A program made the position numbers and the translations under genes. Of a DNA stretch of 64,000 nucleotides, positions 1 to 11,600 are shown one piece after another. Each line of letters opens with the position of its first letter. Positions within the stretch are counted from its first letter, which is position 1. The notes beneath the pieces are model-generated. The model was given only the letters and a program-made list of their open reading frames with translations. It searched no databases and had not been told where the DNA came from. This DNA is from Chelonoidis abingdonii (Eukaryota; Chordata; Testudines; Testudinidae): assembly GCF_003597395.2 (NCBI RefSeq), contig NC_133790.1, positions 25,247,955-25,311,954 of the forward strand. The letters are read 5' to 3'.

Positions 1-2654
1 CAAATGCAGTCCAAGAACCTAACAGAGAGAATACCAAATTAACAGACAACAAAATTACAGCTTCTGTAGCCAGACCAACTTCTGTTGTGAGCTTTGTTAG
101 ATCTTATAGCTTAGTAAGGTCCAGCATGGCATAAACACTTTGGATGAGACACTTCCAAAAAAACCCCAAAACCAAAAAAAACAACAACGCAGGTGCTGAA
201 GGAAATGGTGTTGATGGAACTCTTCCATGCACATCCAACACCCCAGCATGGGGCTAGGGATACTATGCTGGTGGAGATGCCATTTTTGGACAGAACATAA
301 AACAGAGTCCCCAAGCACTTGTTATCAAAGAGCCTGCAGTACTTTTCACAAGAGCAGGGGTATTCACCCCAGTGTCCTGGCTAACGGCCAGTTCAGGCAA
401 TTGCATTGTGAAATAACTACCTACAGAGCAAATCCAGCTATGTTTTTTCTTCTTGCTCTAAGTTGTTGTGCTTTGTTGCCAGTAACACTCCAAGAAGTGG
501 CTTCTTTTCAGCAGTAGTTACATATAAGAGGTACTATGTAACCGTAAATAAATAATGATGATGATAATAATAATAATAATAAGGAAAAGGTATAACAATG
601 GTCAACAATGTACTGAAATCTTTGGCCTCTTCACTACGGAATAATATACTGGGCACACATGCTCCTGGAACATCTTAACTTTCCATTCATTTGAATGGAC
701 ATATCTACGAATAATGATACTTAGAACTTACAGAGCTGTGCTAAGGTCTCAAAATACTTTACACATGACATTACCCTATTTTACAGAGTGGGAAACTGAG
801 GAACAGAGAAAAATTACATGACTTGCCCAAAGTCACAAAAGGACTCAGTGCCAGGGCTGGGAACAGAATGCACATTATTTTATTTTCAGTTCTGTGGCCT
901 ATCCACTGGATTATGCTGCACACATTGCCTGCATACACCAATACTGTCTCAGCAATAAGGAGGTCATGGAATTGCTAGTCACTCAGGGCATACTTTAAGA
1001 AAAGAAAAGAACTTATGAGGATTTTTTTTTTTAAATCCATGAGTCAAGAAGCATCCAACCTACATGCCATCTACAACAGTGGGCACACCCATATCACATA
1101 TGCTTGATTCAGATCTCATCATCAAGTTAAGCTTAGTGCTTGGTGGTCGCTACTGCAAGTTCTGAATTTTATTTCAGAGAAGGATGTGGGAAAAAATATA
1201 AAAAGTTTACAAGGCTTAGGGGGACAGTTTGCTGGTGCAAATTGTACCAAACTGTTATAGTGGCTACTGTAAACACAACACACAGTATAGCAACATATGA
1301 AATTTGACTATTAACAAATGCACGGTCAGCATATTGATACTTGTACACTGAGACAAGTGTACTGGCTCCATAAATTTAAAGATGAGTTAAGATTTAAGAA
1401 GAGCAGATGTTAGAGAGAGAGAGGAAAAACATCAGAAAGAGACCCAGAGATAAAAAGAGTAAATCATACCCAAAACAGCCAGTTCAAAAAAAAAAAGCGG
1501 TTAATATACATGAATAATGGATGTTTGATTTAAAAGCAGTTTACTCCAATATGATGTAATTTTTGACAATCAGCCAGGGAGACTATTTTGCAAGTCTTTG
1601 CCAGATATAAGTCATTGTGCAGAAGTGGTAACACAACCATGTCTGTGAGTATGTGGAAAATTGACTTTCCTGCCATCCCAAAGTGACTTTATGCTGGCAA
1701 ACAAAAACTTTTATCTCAGGTGCACTTAGCTGTGCTCCCCAGCGCTAAGTAGTGCTCAAAGGGCCAGCTCAGAGAATCTATGAAAGCATTGTTATGATTC
1801 ATCTAGAAAGTCTGCAGCGCTCCCAGCAGTGCAAGAGTCAGGTCTCTTGCACAATGCTCTTTACGGAATCCTCCAAATACTTACAGCCTGCCATATAAAT
1901 TACCTATGAAGCTATAAACAATTAAATGTAGGTTTATTTTTCCTTCTAAGTTTTTATTTGAATAGAGTCAAAGCTGGTAGCACTAAGTAGAGCCAGACAT
2001 CATGCAGGCAGGCAGTGTACGAGCTTCAGCAACACAACTCTGCCAATGCACCTGCAACCCCTGCTGTTCCAGTACTGGACCCTTCCTGAGCAGGGACTGC
2101 CAATCATCCAGCATTGTGCCAAATTTGATGGTTCTGCGATGTTGACAGATGTCTGCTAGGGACTGGAATGAGGTCAGCAAAACTCATTTAACTTGTGGCT
2201 GAAGACTGATGTATAAGTTTAGGGAGACAGAAGTGAAAGGATATTGTTTGCCCACTAAACCATCTACCCCACAGAAAAAAACCACTATTTTATCCCTCTT
2301 TCTGCCTTATAAAATTAGGATGGGTAACATGAAGGCAAGTTGGTCCTCAAAATGAAATGAATTATTTGCCTGGCCTTGCAGATAATCTCCTTAAATATTC
2401 ATGATGCATCCTAAGGGTAACATTTTCAAAACCTGAGATACTCGTCTAAGCGTTGTGCCAAGTCTCAATGCAGGCATACAAAAAGCGGCTTGTTGTTTTC
2501 ATTAGGAAACATAGGTAAATATATTTTTGCATAATTTTTATTAAAAGTTGCAAAAATGAAAGGCTCTTTCAATTTAGTAAACAATTTACAAGTTTTCAAT
2601 GGAAAATCATGGAGGCAGATTCAATTATTCTTGGGCAAGACACTGGTTAATTAC

Positions 2655-2695
<41 letters not shown>

Positions 2696-5600
2696 CACGT
2701 ACTGAGGTTTTCCTGACTTAAGTCACTCATCTTAGCAGTAGTAGAATGTTACTAAAGGTTTGAATTAGAAAGACAATTATAAGGTTTAGAAGGCAGTACC
2801 TTGAAAAGGAAGGAAAGACAATTACACATAGGAATCAATACTAAATAACAAAAAAGAACAAGATTCTTTTAATGGTGCTTTTCATCCCAAAAGTTACCTT
2901 GACACTTTACAATATAAGGCCCAGCTTCTGCAGCTGGACCCACCTGGGCAGACACCTGTGCTCATGTGGATCCACTTGCAGGACCTTTCATCCATGACTG
3001 AAATGTAATCACTTCCAGGGTGAAACAGCAGCTGTTTAACAACATCTTAAACACAGATCTTACACAAGTGAAACTGCATGGAGCACTTAGGTAGCCAATG
3101 GCAAAAGTCAATGTATAGTAAAAGCTAAAACAGTAGTTTTATAAAGCTGGCTAGCAGGCCTCTGGATGCCAGCTCCAATGCCATCACTGAAAAGGAGCAG
3201 AAGCAGGGGATTAAAAACAGGCCAATTTATTAGTACACTGATTTTAAAGCTGATATGCAAAGAAAAAACAATGGGCTTATGTTTCTTTGCTTTTTAATGA
3301 TAGATAAAGAAGACCTGAGAGATTTTAGGCAAAGTGTTCTGCTTTAAAAAAAACAAAACATGAGAACTTCAGGATTTGCTCACCCTAGAAGATCTGGTAA
3401 CCAAAGGCTTAGTGAAACTGACACTGAGAGCTGATCAAATAAGAAAGGAAGCTAATTTTGGTCAAACATCTTGTTAAAGATTGCCCCTCCCCCTCACATG
3501 CACAGAATCAAAGCCACCCATGGTTTAAGTCTACTGACATTACTGGAGTTACAGCAGGGATGAATTTGACCCATTATGCTTAAAACCATTACTCACACCT
3601 CTGAATTCCATGGACTGTGGAGCACTCTGGCCGTGCCTACATATTTCAAGGATACAGTATTTCTGGAAAGCAGTACATTCTGCATTGGGCTGTTAGTGCC
3701 AAAAGGTTTGATATTTAAAAAAAAAAAAAAAATGAACAACTAGTGGCCAAAAATACTCCCACAAAAATTGCCACCAGCTAATAATTTATAGTATACTGCA
3801 CATGAAACAAAATGGGATGCAGCTTTTATATTGGAATGATGTAGCCATTAGACAACAGCACTGGAATTCACTATCAATACGTTTCTGAGATCTAAAGCTC
3901 TTCTAGAGGCAGACCATCAACTTGTGACTCAAATAATCAACCGATGCAAAGTCCCTTCACGTCTGTGTGTGGGGAATAATTATCATAATAGACATTAGTA
4001 ATTAATTTCCGGCGTGATGTCAGCTGGTGTAGCAATGCCAAGCAAGCGTCCTTGTCAAACATACTCCAGCCGTCTGGACTACTTCAGTCACATTGCCCTG
4101 ATTAGGATGCGCGCTGATGCACTGCTTAATACAATCTGCCATCAAATGCCAAATACTTCAGAACTAAATTAGGAAATATGTCCGACTCCACAGAATGATG
4201 CTAAGGACTCTAAGTGGATTTCTCTATTCCTTTATGAGGCACAAAGGCGATAGCCAATGTAATGCTCTTGAATGAGGCAATTCTATCTATTAACCTCCCA
4301 CCTCTGCTGGGAAAAATATTGGATAAGGATGACAAAGGATTTAATAAAGACGGTACGGCCTCATAGCATCTCTCACCCCTAGAGGTATTTATGGCTCTTT
4401 CAGTGTTTTTTGTGTAAAAAGGGAACTTTAAAGGGGAGTTTAGATGCAGATTTACATCAACAGTAGAACTAGACCGAAAGAAAGCTACCCCATTCTATTT
4501 GGTTGTCAAATGGGGAAAAGTGATAGAACTGGACTTGTGCACCACTTGCCAGAGTTCCCACCCCAGCAACAACCCCTTTGCTCCATGCCCCGCCTTCCCT
4601 TCCCCCAGGAGTTGCTGTTCCCCTTTTCCCCTTTCCTACTATCTCACTACAAACCTGAGTAGGAGTGATGGGATGAAATTAATCTGTAGAAAATTTAGAC
4701 AGGAAAAAGAACCAGGAAAGATTTCTTAACAAAGAGATCTATTAACTGAGGAACAACATCCCAGGGTTAGTGACAGAAACTTCATTGCCTGAGTCATTTA
4801 AAATGGTACTGGGAAAAGCCCTAGACACTAGGCTATACAAGGAATAATCTGTACGCTACCAGTGAGATGGAATTAATACCTAATAGGTCTTTTCAATATA
4901 ACTTCTGTGATATTCAACCACAATGAACATACACAGTAGCTGGATGTTTCCAATAAAGATATCAGCAGTAAAATAATTTAAAACATTTAATTGGTCTTTG
5001 TGCAGTTTCAGGATTAACACTCCACTGAGATGAATGAGGCAATTCACACTATTCAGAGCTACTGTTTCAGTCTGTCTGCAGATTCTGGAAGACAGCTCTG
5101 TTCTGATTCACATTTGGAAAAAAAATACCATCAGAAGAACTAGAAGCCTTTTTCCCAGTGAAAGTTTAAATTCTACAGTAAAATATTTGACATATTATGC
5201 CCACACTGCAACACAAAGTTTCTCTGGGTCATATGACCAGTGGACTAATCAAGACACTAGGTCAAGAAAAAAAAACCAAACCATTTTATGATGTAGTGAA
5301 TGACGTATGTCAATCTCACTGAAAAATTAAAAGCCTACCCTGTTAAATCTCAATAGTTTTAAAGCTGTAGAGTTCGCCTGATCCATCAGCTTTTTAAGCA
5401 TAGATTCGGTACAACTGCAAAAATGGAATCTGCAGTTTATCAACTGTGCCACTGCCAAAAGACGCTTATGAAGGTAGCAAAATGCAGAAGGCTTCAGACA
5501 CATGAAGATTATTTAACCATCCCCTAAAGCAACATCCCACCATTCTTATAGGCTTGGAAGTAACTTAGCTCAAATACTGAAGTTAAAAATAATAGCATTC

Positions 5601-8600
5601 TCCAAGGATTGCACAAACAGGGTTTGACTCATTACTTAGGATGCCTCAGGTAGATTTATTTTTGAAAAGAAAACAATTTCACCTAGAGGACTGAAGCAGT
5701 AGAAGATACGGCTCTCTCTCTTGCAGCTGGGGAATAGCAAATATAATACTTACAGAAGCTAGCATGAGCCTTTTGACTAAGGGCATGTCTACACATACAG
5801 CGCTGCAGCTGCACCAGTGCTCTATGCCGACAGGAGAGAGCTCTCCCGTTAGCATAATAAAACCACCTCCAGGAGCGGCAGTAGCTATGTTGGCAGGAGA
5901 AGCTCTCCCGCCGACACAGCGCTATCCAAACCAGTGCTTATGTCGGTGTAACTCACATCGCTCAGGAGGATGGTTTATTCACACCCCAAGCAACAAAAAT
6001 TATGCTAACATAAACTGTAGTGTAGACATTGCTTAATTTACTAAAGTGCTGGCATTTCCTCATTTTATGCTCACTGAAACAAATACTGAAAGTTCACGTA
6101 AGCCTCAGAGCAGTGTGTTAAGAAACTGACCTCCCAGTCCATTCACACAAAGCAAAAATAAATAAATAAAGAAAGAATTCCTTTGGCCTTTGTTAATTGT
6201 ACAAAGGGACCTGGGTTTTCCCATTTGAAGTTCTGACCCTAAGAAGCACTCAATGCCAACTGGCAAAGAGTTCAATGGTCTGTAGCAGCAACAGCTCCTA
6301 CTAAGCCTGATAAACTCACTACATTTAACACACTGCTGTCATAGTATGTATCTATAAAGACAGTCATGTGAGATCTTAAATGAAAGTCAGGATCATGCTG
6401 GTCATTAATATAATTGTGAAATGTACGTATTGATTATATTTAAAAGTTATATCTATATAGTGAAAATGTGTCCTTATAGTTTCTATCAAGATATGATTTC
6501 CCATGACAGGTGAAGAACTGATTTTGCCAGACAAAGGAATGTATTTTTATACGTCTGTCAAGGTTCATATGTAGATAAAGCACTGCAAGCCAAACACAAT
6601 GGGACCTATATTTGCATTTCAGGTCAACACAAGGATATGACGACAACTTGGAGGTAGCATACCAGCGACCAAACAACAGAGGGCCATCCTGACTCTGGGG
6701 TCAAAACTATGAGTGTGGGGAAATATAAGGAGAAGCAAAAGCCATTCTGACATCCATTTACTCAGGAAACCCTCTGTAGGGCGTGGGGATATTCCTGAAA
6801 ACTTGGATTCTGGTACTGACTGAAAATCAGTAGCTCTCAAAGATTGAATTCTTAGGAGATAATCTACTTTATAAAATAGGGAAGGTGTGGGGTTTTTAAT
6901 GTGTATACCAGATGCAAAGCGGAGATCCTTAGAGAAAAAACTTTGGGGAAACTGGCAGTTTATTGCATCATTGCCACCATTTGGAATTACAAACTGTGAC
7001 TCACCTGTGCATCAATAACTCTTATTTCCTTTTCTTAGCCAATAAACCTTTAGTTAGTTTACAACAGAACTGGCTACCAGCGTTGTCTTTGTTTGAGATC
7101 CAGCATGTAACTTGACCTGGATGAGTGACTGGTCTCTTGGGACTGGGAGTAACCTGATACAGTGTGCTTTTTGGTTTAAATGACCTTCTATCACAAAGTC
7201 CAGTTTGTTTGGGTGACAAGATAGAATAGAGAGTCTAAGGGGACTGTCTGTAACTCCATGGTAAAACTGGTATAGTGGTCCAGGAGTTCACATTTGTCAC
7301 TGACTTGGTGAAACCTAATTATAGACACACCACCAGTTTGGGGTGTCTGCCCTGTTTTCTGACTGTCTGCCCTGAGGCAGGCACTCAGTCATGAGTCACT
7401 TCTCACAGTGTGACAATACCACTTCTGCTTCCACTCATCATTCTTTTGCGGTATCTCTTAAATCTTAAACTTTGTTAATAAAAGAGCATTTGTTTTCACT
7501 ACAAGTAGATTAAAGTGTTATTATAAAGGACCTGATCCAAGTTGTGCCAGTCAAGCTGTGTGTACACTCTCTTGCTGGGGGCAGCTTACCTGGTAATTGC
7601 TCTGAGTGTCCAGTGATGGGCTGGAGACTGCAGGGAGCGCTCTGAGGATATGGGGGTTAGTGTGTACCTAGCAACACCCTGTACCATGAGGGTGAGGTCT
7701 GTGGAAACCTGCAAGTCAGTGCTTGTGGGCCAGAGACCGCTGGTTTCAGCAAGCTGAACCACACCAGACTGTTACACACTAAGGTGAAGTACTGACCAGG
7801 TGCCTCACAATCTTGAGGACCCCAGAGAAGCGACAAAGAAATTTACTGTTATATGACTCAAAAGGCCTGCTACTTAAATACCTTGTTGGTCTCATTTAAC
7901 AGCCAGCCAAAGCCCTTTACTCCAAAGGCTGCTTCACTGGGAGATACATCTAGACATGTGACTGGCAGGCCATATACAGAATGGAGAACTTTGCTCGACT
8001 CTTCTGCTTTCAGGAGGTAGACCATATCTTCAGCAGCTGCTATAGTCACTGGACTCCCAACAACATCTGGAACCAGGTGGAGAAAGTTGACCTACAACAG
8101 CACAGACATTTTAGTTTTTTACACTTCAGTTGAAAATTCCTTTACATTGTAATCAGAAATACACAGCATGGCCATATGCTGAACAGGGTTCTTTAATAAA
8201 TGAATTAACACACATCTCCATGTCTAAAACCACCTTCTTGGAACCAAGTTTCTTTTTTTTTTTTCAAATGGTGTTTGATTTTTGGTCTATTTGTAGAAGT
8301 CAAACCTCCAAAATTCAGCAGAATACTACTACACATAACATCTTTCATCTAAGACTTTCAGGATGTGCACATTTATTAAAGAAGAAGAATTATTCATTAA
8401 GTCTCATAACAGGCCTAGAAAACAGGTACACATGTGACACAAAAGCCCACTGGTGCCAACAGGCAACGGGTTCACTGTTGTGTAACTGCAACTCCTACCG
8501 GATCTGAAAAACTCACTACACCTAGCACACCATTTTCACAGTATTTATCCATAAATAATGTCAAGTGAGGTCTCTAATAAAAGCTTATGTCATACTGATC

Positions 8601-11600
8601 CTCATAATCATTGTGAGATGTATGGATGGATGACACTGAAAGGTTTTAAAGTCTGTCATCAATCAAAGAGAAAAAACAGGTTTCTTCTGGACAGTAGGTA
8701 AAACATGCACACCTCTATCTCGATATAACGCTGTCCTCGGGAGCCAAAAAAATCTTACCGCGTTATATCAAACTCGCTTTGATCCACCGGAGTGTGCAGC
8801 CCCGCCCACCCGGAGCGCTGCTTTACCGCGTTATATCAAGGTAGAGGTGTATCTGTCAAAATGTAAATTAACCATTGTAAGCTACTACAATGGAACCTCC
8901 ATTTACATGTGAAGTCAACAGAGGGACAAGACTGAAGACTGAACCACAGGGAGTTGCCTTGTCTCTGGGGTTAGACAAAGAACTTTGGGGAACATAAGAA
9001 GGAGGCAAAAAGATATTTTTTTTCCTGCACCTGGGGAATTAAATGGACAGCACTTTTACATTCATGAAAACAGGCTCTTAATCAAGCTCAGCTGAAATGT
9101 TGCAAAAGACATTTAGGGTGAGAGAAGTTCCTTTAGACAGATGATTAGCCTGTTAAAGTTAAGTTTAGTCTCTAAGATCGGTGTTATGATTTTGTTTTAT
9201 GTGTTACCTTTCTGCTTCCATTATCCTCACTCACTATCTCTTAAACCTTAACCTTGGATAATAAACTTCTGATTGGTTTCATTATAAATCTCTCTCAGTA
9301 CTGTGATGTTATACAGAAGTTGATCCTGAATTGAACCAAAAAGGCTGATAAGCACACAGTTCCTCTGGGGACAGCTGACCTGGTATTTCTGTCAATGTTC
9401 AGTGGATAAGGGGCTGGATACTACAGGGGAAAGCTTCAAATGGCCTCGGGAACTGTGTCGCACCTACTATTACCCTGAAGGCAAAGTCAGGGCTGGCAGA
9501 GCCCAGAGGAGAGTGTTTGGGTGGCTAACAGACTGGAGGTATCAGGGAGTTACCCATGCAAGCACAAGTGAGTCTCTTTCCTGATGGAGGCAACTCTCAG
9601 TCCTGTGCACCTCAAGAACTATCACCACATATTAACAGAGTCATTTTACAGATGGGGAAACTGACGCAACACGAGGTTACATCAGGTGACCTGCACAAGG
9701 TGACAGTAAGTCAATGGCAGAGCTAGGAATGGAGCCAAGACCTGACTTTCAGTTCCCTGCTAGAACCGCTAAGACCATAGAAATGTTGCTAGGTTAAAGT
9801 AATGTGCTGGTGAAACTGGTGAGGGGTTCTCAACCTGGGGGTCACACTCAGGTGTAAGGGATCATGGTCACTCTGCTTTTCCTATACTGCTAAACAGGAG
9901 AGGAGTTGCTGGAATTTCCAGTATGAAAGAGCTGAGATCCCCTGAAACAGATAATTGCATGCAGTGGTTTCTAATCCAACCTTAGAGACCACTGACAATG
10001 TCTTTAGTGTTTCTTTAAAATATTAGAAATTGGTATTACATACGGAGGAAGAGGAAAGAATACTGAAGGTGGATATCTTTCTGTATATCCACAGAAATAA
10101 ACATGATCAAGAACTTCACAATTCCATGACAGGGTGACCCAGTTCCAATGGAGTTCTTTTTTTGTTGTTTTAATATTTTACTAGAAAACGTGTCAAAATT
10201 GTTGGATTCTTTCTTCTGTTTTTAAGTATTCTACGGATGTTTCCATTTAGAAGATGGGGAAGTTGTATTAGGGTTTGTTTAATCAGAGCTCTACACCATT
10301 TGCTGTACAGCCAGTTTTCTTGTACTGATTGGAAATCAGAAGACTTATACTTTAATACGCTCATTTCCTCCCTCACACCATTTAACAGACTTGGCCCATA
10401 ATAAACTTTGGATTTTTAAAAAAGAAAAAATAGCCTCAGAACTCCATAGACAGAAGGTGTAATCTAAAGACGCTGTGCAACCAGTTACAACTTCACAAGT
10501 GACAGCATTAGCTAGCTTGTGATATCCTGCCTCAGAACTAATCAGCTAGTGTTGATCTGAAATTCTATGTGAGAAAACCTTGATCTACAAATGAGCCAAC
10601 TTAGTTTAATGTTGACAAAAAATAATTAAAAAACAACAAAACCTCCCACACCATATGGGCTCAGCTTCATTTTCACTTGTGGTTTAGGCCAGGATTTCAT
10701 CCTAGCTCTTCAGGGATGAAAGACATGCATTAACTCACTGCAATACCAGTTAGCTGCTAATGCTCTCACATAGTTCATGCAACATCGTTTTAAGGTTATT
10801 GTAAGATCCCTCTTGGCCAGGAAGAATTCAGAGATCTGGAACACTTGGAACCAAACTGACCAGCCGGAAAATACTCACCAATTTCTGGATTTCAAACTCT
10901 GCAATAGTTTGCCAGTATCCTCTGTCATCAGGGCTTTCCACCTTGACCTGGAAGCCAGATGCAGTTGCTATGACTGCACCCTCCAAGCCAAGGGCCAAAG
11001 CCTGTATCCTTTGATTGTGCTGGTAATGATGGATAGGTTCACGTCCTATCATGAGACTCCAAACATTAACAGTCCCTGCATACAAAAGGCAAAACAAATG
11101 ATTCTGTGTTACCCTATTTCATAAACAAAAGTAGCTTGAGGATGGCAGCATCTGTGTATTAGTGAAATGGGTTGGCACACAGGAGGCAGGTCCTGGAGCA
11201 CCTTCAGGACTCACTCCCTACAGCCACTAGAGCTCCAGCACACTGCAAAGTAGTGCAGAGTGGGCTCTAGTCTGGGTAATAACTATTCTTGCCCTGAGCA
11301 AGTCCCAAATCTGGACTTTAGCGTCCAAAATCTGGGTGCTTACTATGATTTCCCCCAAGCTTGTACCAGCTTGGATCTTATCTCGCTGCCACCAGATAGG
11401 ATTCTGGCTCCTATCAGCCCTCAAGTCGCCCCAACTTATCCCTGGGAGACCCCACAAGACCCAGAGCCCCCTGGGTCTCCCTATCTCATCCCCCAGCTTC
11501 CCCCCCTTTNNNNNNNNNNNNNNNNNNNNNNNNNNNNNNNNNNNNNNNNNNNNNNNNNNNNNNNNNNNNNNNNNNNNNNNNNNNNNNNNNNNNNNNNNNN

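Larger units (their letters stand above)
1..7881 (-). other. FBXW8 intron 7, partial
   Basis: No exon was recognised here. It holds an AAT/ATG simple repeat (545-583), a reverse MIR (778-925), a GT repeat (2659-2697), a hAT-like element (5780-6037) and the first LTR-like repeat (6236-7790). The stretch at 3950-4340 is low in repeats and is discussed as a candidate conserved element. Confidence 0.75.
8092..10878 (-). other. FBXW8 intron 6
   Basis: 2787 bp between exons 7 and 6. It contains the second LTR-like repeat (8445-9600), split by a 140-bp terminal-inverted-repeat element, then a reverse MIR (9628-9780) and a fragment of a hAT end near 9826. No other gene was seen. Confidence 0.85.

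Noticed and set aside
1983..2180. Minus-strand 65-residue frame as a possible FBXW8 exon 8
   Set aside because: No similarity to the human segment after exon 7 and no WD motif; left as intron.
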